Positions 30,496 through 38,493 of a stretch of DNA of 64,000 nucleotides are shown here, one piece after another. A program made the position numbers and the translations under genes. The stretch is taken from NCBI RefSeq assembly GCF_964273065.1, contig NZ_OZ186815.1:1860001-1924000 (forward strand), given 5' to 3'. The notes under the pieces are model-generated. The model had not been told where the DNA came from. It saw nothing but the letters and a program-made list of their open reading frames with translations, and did no database searches. The number at the start of each line of letters is the position of its first letter. The first letter of the stretch is position 1. This DNA is from Nocardiopsis dassonvillei_B. GTDB taxonomy: Bacteria > Actinomycetota > Actinomycetes > Streptosporangiales > Streptosporangiaceae.

Positions 30496-31233
30496 CTACC
30501 AGCGTCCGGTGCGGGCCTGGAGGACGGCCAGCGCGGCCACCCCCGCGGTGGAGGTGCGCAGCACGCTGGAGCCCAGCAGGGCGCGCACGGCACCCGCCGC
30601 CTCGAAGGCGTCGAGCTCGGCGTCGGAGAAGCCGCCCTCGGGGCCCACCACCAGGACCACGCCCGTCCCGCCGCCGTCGGGGACCTCCACCTCCGACAGG
30701 CGCAGGGAGGCGTCCTCGTGCAGGACGACGCCCAGGTCGGCGGCGGCCAGCAGGTCGGCGACGGCGGCCCGGTCGGCGGGTTCGGCCACCTCCGGGAAGC
30801 GGGCCCGGCGGGCCTGCTTGGCGGCCTCGCGGGCGGTGGCCCGCCACTTGGCCAGGGACTTGGCCGCCCGGTCGCCCTTCCACCGGGTGATGCTGCGCTC
30901 GGCCGACCAGGGGACGACGGCGTCGACCCCGGCCTCGGTCATCATCTCCACGGCCGCCTCACCGCGGTCGCCCTTGGCCAGCGCCTGGACCACGGTCAGC
31001 CGCGGGTGCGGAGCGGGTTCCTCGGTCCGCTCCAGGACCCGGCAGACGATGTGGTCCCTGCCGGTGTCCACGACGGTGCAGCGCAGGCGCAGCCCCCGGC
31101 CGTCGGTGAGGTCGACGGCCTCACCGGCCCGGATGCGGCGCACCGCGGAGGCGTGGTGCCCCTCGGGGCCGGTGAGTGTGACGGTGTCGGCCGCCGGGTC
31201 GACGGTGTCGGCCAGGAAGACCGGCGGTGTCAC
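30496..31233 (-). CDS. rsmE: 16S rRNA (uracil-1498-N3)-methyltransferase
   Basis: A 245-residue SPOUT methyltransferase that makes m3U1498 in 16S rRNA. It has an N-terminal PUA-like domain (MTPPVFLAD, GHHASAVRRIRAGEAVDLTDGRG) and the C-terminal trefoil knot with LVVGPEGGFSDAELDAF and LGSSVLRTSTAGVAALAVLQ. The central segment QALAKGDRGEAAVEMMTEAGVDAVVPWSAERSITRW is typical. The start is GTG at 31233, overlapping the dnaJ stop by GTGA. It is third in hrcA-dnaJ-rsmE, a common actinobacterial order. Confidence 0.97.
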   Translation of the reverse strand: MTPPVFLADTVDPAADTVTLTGPEGHHASAVRRIRAGEAVDLTDGRGLRLRCTVVDTGRDHIVCRVLERTEEPAPHPRLTVVQALAKGDRGEAAVEMMTEAGVDAVVPWSAERSITRWKGDRAAKSLAKWRATAREAAKQARRARFPEVAEPADRAAVADLLAAADLGVVLHEDASLRLSEVEVPDGGGTGVVLVVGPEGGFSDAELDAFEAAGAVRALLGSSVLRTSTAGVAALAVLQARTGRW

Positions 31234-32375
31234 TTGCCCGCGCCGAAGGCGTCGCGGAGCTTGGAGAACAGGCCGCCGTGGCCGGGGCTGAACCGGCCCG
31301 GGGCACGGTCCTCGCCGCGCAGCTCGGCGAGCTTGCGCAGCAGCGCCTCCTGCTCCTCGTCGAGCTTGCCGGGGGTCTCCACGTCGACGCGGATGCGCAG
31401 GTCGCCCCGGCCCCCGCCGTCGAGGTGGGTGACGCCCTTGCCCGGCAGGGTGATGACGTGGCCGGAGTTGGTGCCCGGGCGCAGGTCGATGTTCTCGGTG
31501 CCGTCGAGGGTCTCGAAGGCGAAGGAGGCGCCCAGCGCGGCCGCCGTCATGGGGACGGTGACCGTGCAGTGCAGGTCGTCGCCCCGCCGCTCGAAGGTGG
31601 GGTGCGGGCGCTGGAGGATCTCCAGGATGATGTCGCCGCGCGGGCCGCCGTTGGGGCCGACCTCGCCCTCGCCCGCCAGCTGGATGCGGGTGCCGTCGTC
31701 GACGCCCGCGGGGATCTTGACGGTGCGGGTGACCTTCTCGCGCACCCGGCCCTCGCCCGCGCAGTCGGGGCACGGGTCGGGGATGACCGAGCCCTGGCCG
31801 CCGCACTGGGGGCAGGGGCGGGAGGTCATGACCTGCCCGAGGAAGGAGCGGGTGACCTGGGAGACCTCGCCCTGGCCATGGCACATCTCACAGGTGGTGC
31901 GGTGGGTGCCCGCGGCCGTCCCCTCACCCTGGCAGGTGGCGCACAGGATGGCGGTGGGGAAGGTGATCTCCTTGGTCACGCCGAACGCCGTCTCGGCCAG
32001 GTCCAGCTCGACGCGGATCTTGATGCTGCGCCCGCGCCGGACCCGGTCCCGCGGCCCGCGGCCGCCTGCCTGGGCTCCGCCGAAGAAGGCGTTCATGATG
32101 TCGTCGAACGGGAACCCCGCGGCGCCGCCGAAGCCGCCCGCGCCACCGCCGCCGCCCGGGGCGAAGGGATCCTGGCCCATGTCGAACATCCGGCGCTTGT
32201 TCTCGTCGGAGAGGACCTCGTAGGCCTGGGTCACCTCCTTGAAGCGCTCCTGGGTGGCGGGGTCCGGGTTGATGTCCGGGTGCAGCTCGCGCGCGAGCCT
32301 GCGGTACGCCTTCTTGATCTCGTCCTTGGAAGCGTCGCGACGCACACCGAGGACCTGGTAATAGTCTCTGGCCAC
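31230..32375 (-). CDS. dnaJ: chaperone DnaJ
   Basis: A 381-residue type I DnaJ, co-chaperone of DnaK. It has a J domain with HPD (DYYQVLGVRRDASKDEIKKAYRRLARELHPDINPD), a Gly/Phe linker (FAPGGGGGAGGFGGAAGFPFDD), a four-repeat zinc domain (CATCQGEG, CEMCHGQG, CPQCGGQG, CPDCAGEG), and two substrate-binding beta domains. This is the hrcA-linked copy (DnaJ2 of actinomycetes); the dnaK-linked copy would be elsewhere. The start is GTG at 32375, 4 bases after the hrcA stop. It should be under the CIRCE element upstream of hrcA. Confidence 0.97.
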   Translation of the reverse strand: MARDYYQVLGVRRDASKDEIKKAYRRLARELHPDINPDPATQERFKEVTQAYEVLSDENKRRMFDMGQDPFAPGGGGGAGGFGGAAGFPFDDIMNAFFGGAQAGGRGPRDRVRRGRSIKIRVELDLAETAFGVTKEITFPTAILCATCQGEGTAAGTHRTTCEMCHGQGEVSQVTRSFLGQVMTSRPCPQCGGQGSVIPDPCPDCAGEGRVREKVTRTVKIPAGVDDGTRIQLAGEGEVGPNGGPRGDIILEILQRPHPTFERRGDDLHCTVTVPMTAAALGASFAFETLDGTENIDLRPGTNSGHVITLPGKGVTHLDGGGRGDLRIRVDVETPGKLDEEQEALLRKLAELRGEDRAPGRFSPGHGGLFSKLRDAFGAGK

Positions 32376-32379
32376 TGGG

Positions 32380-33393
32380 TTACTGTCCTGCCAAAATCTG
32401 TCCGACATACCGAGCCACGGCCCGCACCGCCCCCATCGTCCCTGGGTAGTCCATCCGGGTGGGTCCCACGACACCGATCTTGGCGAGCGACTGGTTTCCC
32501 ACACCGTAGTCCGCCGACACGACCGAGGTGGACCGCAGTCCCTCGTGGAAGTTCTCCGCGCCGATGCGCACCGTGAGCATTGACGGGTCCTTCGCCTCAC
32601 CCAGCAAACGGATGAGGACCATGTTCTCTTCCAGCGCCTCCAGGACGTCCCTCAGGCTGGCGGCGAAGTCGACGGCCGCGAGGTTGGCCGTTCCGGCGAG
32701 GACGATCTTCTCCTCGTGGCGTTCGACCAGGCTCTCCAGCAGGACCGACAGCACCGAGACGGCCATGGCGCGGTTCTCGGGGGGGACCTGCTGGGGCAGG
32801 TCCTCGACCGCGTCGGGGACCGCGCCCAGCTGCAGCCCGGCGGTGGCCCGGTTGAGCATGCCGCGCAGGTCGGCGACCGCGTCGGCGTCGACCTCCCCGA
32901 GTCCGTCGATGACGCGCTGCTCGACCCGGCCGGTGTCGGTGATGACCACCAGCATGAGCCGCTGCCCCGCCAGGGGCACCAGTTCGACGTGCTGGACCGA
33001 GGAACGGGTCAGCGACGGGTACTGGACGATGGCCACCTGCCGGGTGAGCTGCGCGAGCAGCCTGACCGTACGGGCGACGATCTCGTCGAGGTCCACGGCA
33101 CCGCTGAGGAACGACTCGATGGCGCGGCGCTCGGCCGCCGAGAGGGGCTTGACCGAGGACAGGCGGTCGACGAAGAGCCGGTACCCCTTGTCCGTGGGCA
33201 CGCGCCCGGCGCTGGTGTGGGGCTGCGTGATGTAGCCGTCCTCCTCCAGCGCGACCATGTCGTTGCGGATGGTGGCCGGGGACACCCCGAGGCGGTGGCG
33301 TTCGGCCAGGGCCCTGGAGCCCACGGGTTCGTTGGTGTTGACGAAGTCCTCGACGACTGCACGCAGGACCGCGAGCTTGCGCTCGTCCAGCAA
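32380..33393 (-). CDS. hrcA: heat-inducible transcriptional repressor HrcA
   Basis: A 337-residue repressor of class I heat-shock genes: N-terminal winged helix (LDERKLAVLRAVVEDFVNTNEPVGSRALAERHRLGVSPATIRNDMVALEEDGYITQPHTSAGRVPTDKGYRLFVD) and a GAF-like dimer domain ending in RMDYPGTMGAVRAVARYVGQILA. The long open frame upstream is ignored because TTG at 33393 follows GGAGG by 7 bases and gives the usual MLDERKLAVLRAVV start. The CIRCE palindrome abuts this ribosome site, so HrcA represses its own operon hrcA-dnaJ-rsmE. Confidence 0.96.
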   Translation of the reverse strand: MLDERKLAVLRAVVEDFVNTNEPVGSRALAERHRLGVSPATIRNDMVALEEDGYITQPHTSAGRVPTDKGYRLFVDRLSSVKPLSAAERRAIESFLSGAVDLDEIVARTVRLLAQLTRQVAIVQYPSLTRSSVQHVELVPLAGQRLMLVVITDTGRVEQRVIDGLGEVDADAVADLRGMLNRATAGLQLGAVPDAVEDLPQQVPPENRAMAVSVLSVLLESLVERHEEKIVLAGTANLAAVDFAASLRDVLEALEENMVLIRLLGEAKDPSMLTVRIGAENFHEGLRSTSVVSADYGVGNQSLAKIGVVGPTRMDYPGTMGAVRAVARYVGQILAGQ

Positions 33394-33404
33394 CTCGCCA
33401 CCTC

Positions 33405-33431
33405 CTGGCACTCCACGGTCATCAGTGCTAA
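33405..33431 (-). promoter_or_regulatory. CIRCE element (HrcA operator) with -10 box
   Basis: CTGGCACTC-N9-CAGTGCTAA matches the CIRCE consensus TTAGCACTC-N9-GAGTGCTAA with the correct 9-base spacer. On the minus strand TAGAAT (33430-33435) overlaps its outer end as a -10 box, so HrcA binding would cover the transcription start. The ribosome site of hrcA begins at its inner end. Confidence 0.93.
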
Positions 33432-33524
33432 TTCTATGCCCGCGCGCAAACTCCGGGCGTTCCACCGGTCGGCGGGCGCTTCCCTCCCCGTTCGCACGGT
33501 ACGCCGTCTGTAAACTGCACCACC

Positions 33525-34355
33525 GTGGCTACCAAGAGAGGCGGCCGGTACGGCCGCGACGTTCTGGCCCAGGCGCGGAACCGTCCCCGGAGGGAGGTCC
33601 CCGAGGTCACGCTCAGCCGCGACCTCGTGGTGGAGGACGCCGGGGAGGCGTTCTGCGGCGCGGTGGTCGGCTGGGACAAGGCGACCGTGACCCTGGAGGA
33701 CCGGCACGGGCGGCGCCGGGTGTTCGGACTGGAGCCGGCCGCGTTCCTGGTGGACGGCGAGCCGGTGACGCTGGTGCGGCCGTCCGCGGCGCCGCGGGGA
33801 CCGCTGCGCAGCGCCTCCGGTTCTGTCGCCGTGCAGGGCCTGAGGGCGCGGACCGCCCGGGAGGCTCGGATCTACGTCGAGGGGGCCCACGACGCCGAGC
33901 TGGTCGAGAAGGTGTGGGGGCACGACCTGCGCGTGGAGGGGGTGGCCGTCGAGTTCCTGGAGGGGGTCGACGACCTGCCCGCGATCGTGGCGGAGTTCAC
34001 CCCCGGTCCGGGCCGGCGCCTGGGGGTCCTGGTGGACCACCTGGTCCCGGGGTCGAAGGAGTCGCGGATCGCCGAGCGGGTGCGGGGCTCCGACGTCCTG
34101 GTGGCGGGCCACCCCTACGTCGACGTGTGGCAGGCGGTGCGCCCGTCGGTGGTGGGCATCCGCGCCTGGCCCGAGGTCCCCCGGGGGGTTCCCTGGAAGG
34201 AGGGGGTCCTGGAGGCGCTGGGCTGGCGGATGAGCACGGGTGAGGCGTGGCGCCGGATCCTGGGATCGGTGCGTACCTATGCTGACCTGGAACCGGCCCT
34301 GTCGGGCCGGGTGGAGGAGCTGATCGACTTCGTCACCGGCCCGCACGGCCCCTGA
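33525..34355 (+). CDS. DUF3097 family protein
   Basis: A 276-residue protein of the actinobacterial DUF3097 family: N-terminal RYGRDVLAQARNRPRREVPEV, a small beta domain (FCGAVVGWDKATVTLEDRHGRRRVFGLEPAAFLVDGEPVTL), then a C-terminal part with ARIYVEGAHDAELVEKVWGHDLRVEGVAVEFLEGVDDL and RLGVLVDHLVPGSKESRIA. The IYVEGAHDAELVEKV / VLVDHLVPGSKE pattern looks like a TOPRIM fold (Glu plus DxD-like acids), which hints at a nucleic-acid role; this is inference. GTG at 33525; TAAACT 9 bases before suggests a nearly leaderless mRNA. It is divergent from hrcA. Confidence 0.88.
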   Translation: MATKRGGRYGRDVLAQARNRPRREVPEVTLSRDLVVEDAGEAFCGAVVGWDKATVTLEDRHGRRRVFGLEPAAFLVDGEPVTLVRPSAAPRGPLRSASGSVAVQGLRARTAREARIYVEGAHDAELVEKVWGHDLRVEGVAVEFLEGVDDLPAIVAEFTPGPGRRLGVLVDHLVPGSKESRIAERVRGSDVLVAGHPYVDVWQAVRPSVVGIRAWPEVPRGVPWKEGVLEALGWRMSTGEAWRRILGSVRTYADLEPALSGRVEELIDFVTGPHGP

Positions 34356-34468
34356 CCCGCTGCGCCTAGGATTTGAACCGGACACGAGGCCCGGTTTCTG
34401 CCTCCGGTCGTCGGTACAGCCCGGTAGACACGAGATAGCGCCCCTCACCAGCGGAGCCAAGGAAGAGC

Positions 34469-35632
34469 ATGAGCGAGACCCCGACGAACCCCCCGTCCCC
34501 GGAGGACCCGCACCAGGGCCCGCCCTCCGACGAGCAGGCGCAGCCGCGGTACGGCGAACAGCAGCAGGCCCCGTCCCCCTACGCCCCGGAATACGAGCAG
34601 GCACAACCGCCCTCGGGCGGCCAGCCCGGATACGGCCAGCCCTCCGGCGGCCAGCCGGGGTACGAGCAGCAGGCCTACGGTGCACAGCCGGGATACGGCC
34701 AGCCCTCCGGCGGTCAACCGGGGTACGAGCAGCAGGCCTACGGACAGGCACAACCGCCCTCCGGCGGCCAGCCCGGATACGGCCAGCCCTCCGGCGGCCA
34801 GCCGGGATACGAACAGCAGGCCTACGGACAGGCACAACCGCCCTCCGGCGGCCAGCCCGGATACGGCCAGCCCTCCGGCGGCCAGCCGGGATACGAACAG
34901 CAGGCCTACGGACAGGCACAACCGCCCTCCGGCGGCCAGCCCGGATACGGCCAGCCCTCCGGCGGCCAGCCGGGGTACGAGCAGCAGGCCTACGGTGCAC
35001 AGCCGGGATACGGGCAGCCCTCCGGCGGTCAACCGGGGTACGGGCAGTACGGCGGGCAGGCGCAGCAGGAACACCGGCAGCAGACGGGCGGCCAGCCCGG
35101 GTACGGCCAGGCCCAGCCCGGGTACGGGCAGCCGCCCGGCGCACAACCGGGCCCCGGTCAGGCGCAGCCGCAGTACGGCCAGCCCCAGCCCGGCTTCGCC
35201 CCCGCGCCCTACGGGCAGCCTCAGCCGCAGTACGGCGCCCCGCAGACGCCGCCGGCCCCCGGCGCCCCGGCCGGCGGCGGCGACAACGACGTCCTGGTGG
35301 CGATGCTCGCCCACCTGTCCGGCTTCATCATCGCCTGCCTGGGCTGGGTCCCCCCGCTGGCCATCTACCTCGCCAAGCGGAACAGCTCGCCCTACGTGCG
35401 CCACCACGCCTCCGAGGCGGCGAACTTCCAGATCACCCTGCTGATCCCGTACGTCTTCGCCGGGGTGGTCTTCATCGGCCTGGGTATCTTCTTCCCGAGC
35501 CTGTCCTGGATCGGTTCCCTCCTGATCGCCCTGATCTGGATCGTTTCGATCGTGTTCGGCGTCCTAGGAGCCAACGGAGCGAACAAGGGGGCGTGGTACC
35601 GCTACCCGGTCAGCATCCGTCTGCTGAAATGA
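34469..35632 (+). CDS. DUF4870 membrane protein with Gln/Gly/Pro/Tyr-rich repeats
   Basis: A 387-residue protein. Residues 1-~270 are disordered and built of repeats such as GQPSGGQPGYEQQAYG (a 28-residue unit at residues 93-176, with shorter copies on each side). The last ~110 residues are a DUF4870 domain with three hydrophobic segments (VAMLAHLSGFIIACLGWVPPLAIYLAK; FQITLLIPYVFAGVVFIGLGIFF; IGSLLIALIWIVSIVFGVLGA) and the KR.SPYVRHHASEAANFQ motif. Function unknown. ATG at 34469 follows AAGGAAG. It is followed 42 bp later by a paralogue, probably in one operon. Confidence 0.9.
   Translation: MSETPTNPPSPEDPHQGPPSDEQAQPRYGEQQQAPSPYAPEYEQAQPPSGGQPGYGQPSGGQPGYEQQAYGAQPGYGQPSGGQPGYEQQAYGQAQPPSGGQPGYGQPSGGQPGYEQQAYGQAQPPSGGQPGYGQPSGGQPGYEQQAYGQAQPPSGGQPGYGQPSGGQPGYEQQAYGAQPGYGQPSGGQPGYGQYGGQAQQEHRQQTGGQPGYGQAQPGYGQPPGAQPGPGQAQPQYGQPQPGFAPAPYGQPQPQYGAPQTPPAPGAPAGGGDNDVLVAMLAHLSGFIIACLGWVPPLAIYLAKRNSSPYVRHHASEAANFQITLLIPYVFAGVVFIGLGIFFPSLSWIGSLLIALIWIVSIVFGVLGANGANKGAWYRYPVSIRLLK
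34598..35060 (+). repeat. in-frame tandem repeats (84-bp unit) within the DUF4870 gene
   Basis: Three near-identical 84-bp units run from 34745 to 34996, flanked by a further full copy (34598-34681), a 63-bp short copy and partial copies. All are in frame. Almost identical DNA between units indicates recent slippage or recombination, so length should differ between strains. Confidence 0.9.
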
Positions 35633-35674
35633 ACCACCGCACGCACGAACGCACCTTTCCCTAAGGAATCCGAC

Positions 35675-36352
35675 ATGTCCTATCCCAACACGCCCCCGCC
35701 GGACGATCCCTACGGCCAGAACCCGCAGCAGGGCGGACAGGGCCAGTCCGGCGGGTACCCCGCCCCCGGCCAGCAGTACCCCTCCGGGGGCTACCCCGGA
35801 GCGGGCCACCAGGACCCGTCCGGCGGCTACCCCGGAGCGGGCCACCAGGACCCGTCCGGCGGCTACCCGCCCCCCGGGGGCCAGCAGCCCGGCGGGTACC
35901 CCCCGCCCGGCGCCCCCGGCGGCTACCCGCCTCCGGGCGGCTACCAGGACCAGACCGGCGGGTACCAGGCGGCCGGTTACCACCAGGGCGGCTACGGCGC
36001 CCAGCAGGCGGGCTCGGCCACGGGTGCCCCGCCCAGCCAGGACGAGCGGCAGATGGCGCTCTTCGCCCACCTGGGCGGTGGCCTGCTCGGCTTCCTCGTC
36101 CCGCTGGTCATCTACCTGATCAAGCGCGACGAGTCGCCGTTCGTCCGCGACCAGGCGGGGCAGGCGCTCAACTTCCAGCTGCTGATCCTCATCGGATACG
36201 TGGTGTCCAGCGTCCTGATGTTCGTCTTCATCGGGATGCTCACCTGGTTCCTGTGCTGGGTCGCCGCCATCGTCTTCGGCATCCTGGGCGGTGTCGCGGC
36301 CAACAAGGGCGAGTGGTACCGCTACCCCTTCAACGTGTCCTGGATCAAGTAG
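35675..36352 (+). CDS. DUF4870 membrane protein with Gly/Pro/Tyr-rich N-terminus
   Basis: A 225-residue paralogue of the preceding gene. Residues 1-~120 are a PGGY/QDPSGGYPGAGH low-complexity region; the remainder is a DUF4870 domain (QMALFAHLGGGLLGFLVPLVIYLIKRDESPFVRDQAGQALNFQLLILIGYVV..., ANKGEWYRYPFNVSWIK) with three membrane segments. ATG at 35675 follows TAAGGAAT. A TTCG-capped terminator follows. Function unknown; the tyrosine- and glutamine-rich tail may drive self-association at the membrane (inference). Confidence 0.9.
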   Translation: MSYPNTPPPDDPYGQNPQQGGQGQSGGYPAPGQQYPSGGYPGAGHQDPSGGYPGAGHQDPSGGYPPPGGQQPGGYPPPGAPGGYPPPGGYQDQTGGYQAAGYHQGGYGAQQAGSATGAPPSQDERQMALFAHLGGGLLGFLVPLVIYLIKRDESPFVRDQAGQALNFQLLILIGYVVSSVLMFVFIGMLTWFLCWVAAIVFGILGGVAANKGEWYRYPFNVSWIK

Positions 36353-36369
36353 GTCCCGGAGCGAACGCG

Positions 36370-36401
36370 CGAGGGGCCCGGTCTTCGGACCGGGCCCCTC
36401 G
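36370..36401. terminator. bidirectional terminator, DUF4870 pair / hemW
   Basis: A 14-bp perfect stem (CGAGGGGCCCGGTC and complement) with a TTCG tetraloop, 17 bp after the DUF4870 stop and 25 bp past the hemW stop. Confidence 0.92.
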
Positions 36402-36426
36402 TCGCGTGTCGGTGCGGGTGTGCTCC

Positions 36427-37659
36427 TCAGGTGAGGTCGCGGACCACTGCGTCGGCCAGCAGCCGCCCGCGGCGGGTGAGCACGGCGCGGCCCGCGCGGT
36501 GCGCGTCCGCGTCCAGCAGCCCTTCGGCGACCGCGCGGGCGGCGGCCTCCCGGCCCGGGGGCTCGAGCAGTTCCAGGGGGCAGCCCTGCTCGACCCGCAG
36601 TTCCAGCAGCACCCGTTCGAAGCGGCGTTCCCCGGCGGTGAGCACCTCCCTGGCCTGGGCGGGGCTGTCGCCCACGGCCAGGCGGGCGGCGTAGGCGGCC
36701 GGGTGTTTGACGTTCCACCAGCGGGTGCCGCCGACGTGGCCGTGCGCGCCGGGGCCGACGCCCCACCAGTGGGCGCCGGTCCAGTAGAGCATGTTGTGCC
36801 TGCTGCGCCCCTGGGGGGTGCGGGCCCAGTTGGAGACCTCGTAGGGGGTGAACCCGGCCCCGGCGAGGACGGTGTCGGCCATGAGGTAGCGGTCGGCCAT
36901 GGTGTCGTCGTCGGGTTCGGCGAGCTCGCCGCGCCGCACCCGGGCGGCCAGGCGGGTGCCCTCCTCCACGATGAGGGAGTAGGCGGACACGTGGTCGGGG
37001 CCGGCGGCGACGGCGGCCTCCAGGGAGGCCCGCCAGTCGTCGTCGCTCTCACCGGGGGTGCCGTAGATGAGGTCGAGGTTGACGTGCTCGAACCCCGCCT
37101 CGCGGGCCCAGGCGACGCACTGTTCGGGGCGGCCGGGGGTGTGCCCGCGCTCCAGGACGCGCAGGACGTGCGCGCGGGCGCTCTGCATCCCGAACGACAC
37201 CCGGGTGAACCCGGCCTCGCGCAGGCGGGCGAGGTACTCGGGGGTGACGGTCTCGGGGTTGGCCTCGGTGGTGACCTCCGCGCCGGGTTCGAGGCCGAAC
37301 CGGTCGGCGATGGCGGCCAGGATGCGCCCCAGGTCCTCCGCGGGCAGCAGGGTGGGGGTGCCGCCGCCGACGAACACGGTGCTCACCGGGGGCCGGGGGC
37401 CCGCCAGGACGCGGTCGGCCAGGGCGATCTCGGCGATGGCCTGGTCGGCGTAGGTGTCGCGGGAGGCGACGGCCGTTCCGTCCCGGGAGACCAGCTCCTC
37501 GGCGGTGTAGGTGTTGAAGTCGCAGTAGCCGCAGCGGGTGACGCAGAAGGGCACGTGGACGTAGAACCCGAGCGGCCGCTCGCCGAGTTCGGCGAGGGAG
37601 GCCTCCGGCAGTTCGCCGGTGCGCGGTACGGGTTCGCCGTCGAGGGCAACGGAAGGCAT
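36427..37659 (-). CDS. hemW: radical SAM heme chaperone HemW
   Basis: A 410-residue HemN-like radical SAM protein that binds heme and delivers it to respiratory enzymes. The cluster motif HVPFCVTRCGYCDFNTY (CxxxCxxC) is near residue 37, followed by VFVGGGTPTLLPAEDL, TTEANPETVTPEYLARLREAGFTRVSFGMQSA, and the C-terminal HemN domain (EVSNWARTPQGRSRHNMLYWTGAHWWGVGPGAHGHV). HemW lacks the extra N-terminal cysteine of true coproporphyrinogen dehydrogenase, as here. ATG at 37659 was chosen as the first start consistent with the family's length; upstream open frame is ignored. It is separate from the heat-shock genes it follows in many genomes. Confidence 0.95.
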   Translation of the reverse strand: MPSVALDGEPVPRTGELPEASLAELGERPLGFYVHVPFCVTRCGYCDFNTYTAEELVSRDGTAVASRDTYADQAIAEIALADRVLAGPRPPVSTVFVGGGTPTLLPAEDLGRILAAIADRFGLEPGAEVTTEANPETVTPEYLARLREAGFTRVSFGMQSARAHVLRVLERGHTPGRPEQCVAWAREAGFEHVNLDLIYGTPGESDDDWRASLEAAVAAGPDHVSAYSLIVEEGTRLAARVRRGELAEPDDDTMADRYLMADTVLAGAGFTPYEVSNWARTPQGRSRHNMLYWTGAHWWGVGPGAHGHVGGTRWWNVKHPAAYAARLAVGDSPAQAREVLTAGERRFERVLLELRVEQGCPLELLEPPGREAAARAVAEGLLDADAHRAGRAVLTRRGRLLADAVVRDLT

Positions 37660-37900
37660 GTACCCAGTGTCACCGACCCGCCGGTGTGCCCGGTCCGCCC
37701 CGGCGGGCTTGGAGATCCCGCTCACGGGGACGGAGGTCCGCGGGCTTGCCGGGGCTGTGACCGGGGCACGCGCCGAACGTCCCGAACCGACGGGACCGGC
37801 GGCGGCCGGGCCGGTCCGACGGACCCTCGGCCCGGCGGGGCGCAGGGGGTCGTCCGGTGGGTGAAAGAAGCCGCACAGGCCCCCGCCGAAAGGACACGGG

Positions 37901-38397
37901 ATGTCCGACGCGACGCTCCACCGGACCACCCCCGACAACGACACCCCCCTCACCGGTCCCCCGCCGCCCGGTACGTGTTCGCGCTGATCCGGCTCGCCAT
38001 CGGCTGGATCTTCCTGTGGGCCTTCGCGGACAAGCTCTTCGGCCTGGGGTTCGCCACCCCGGCGGAGGGGGCCTGGATCGCCGGGGGCAGCCCCACGGCC
38101 GGGTTCCTCGGCAACGCCGTCAGCGGCCCGCTGGCAGGGGTCTTCGGCTCCTTCGCGGGCGCGGCCTGGGCGGACGCGCTGTTCATGGCCGGCCTGGCCG
38201 GGCTCGGCGCGGCCCTGCTGCCGGTGCTCATGTGGGCGGCGGTGCTGCCGCCCGCCGACAACCCGTTCATGGACGACCACATCGTCATGGCCCCGGTCCT
38301 GGTGGGGCCGGCGCTGGTACGGTCGGCCGACACCCTGGGGCCGGGCCGGTGGTGGGGCTCCACCGCCCTGGTCCGCCGGTTCCCGGCGCTGCGCTGA
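37901..38397 (+). pseudogene. DoxX-like membrane protein gene, frameshifted and internally shortened
   Basis: ATG at 37901 with AAAGGA upstream encodes MSDATLHRTTPDNDTPLTGP then stops at 37985-37987. The recognisable DoxX part (ARYVFALIRLAIGWIFLWAFADKLFGLGF..., NPFMDDH, GRWWGSTALVRRFPALR) is in the next frame from about 37970. One base must be added near the C runs at 37945-37965 to join them. TM3 is also short: GLGAALL is followed directly by PVLMWAAVLPP, where family members usually have about 15-20 more residues. The family is DoxX/DoxD-like, role unsettled. Sequencing error at the C run cannot be excluded for the frameshift but does not explain the deletion. Confidence 0.65.
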
Positions 38398-38493
38398 CCG
38401 CTCCCCTGGACAGGCCCCTCCCGCTCCGCGCCGGAAGGGGTCTCCCGTGTTCCCGGGGCGCCCGCGGTGGACCGCGGCCCCGGGCACGGGTTC

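Noticed and set aside
34598..35060. CRISPR-like array
   Set aside because: Repeats are directly adjacent, in frame and coding, with no spacers and no cas genes.
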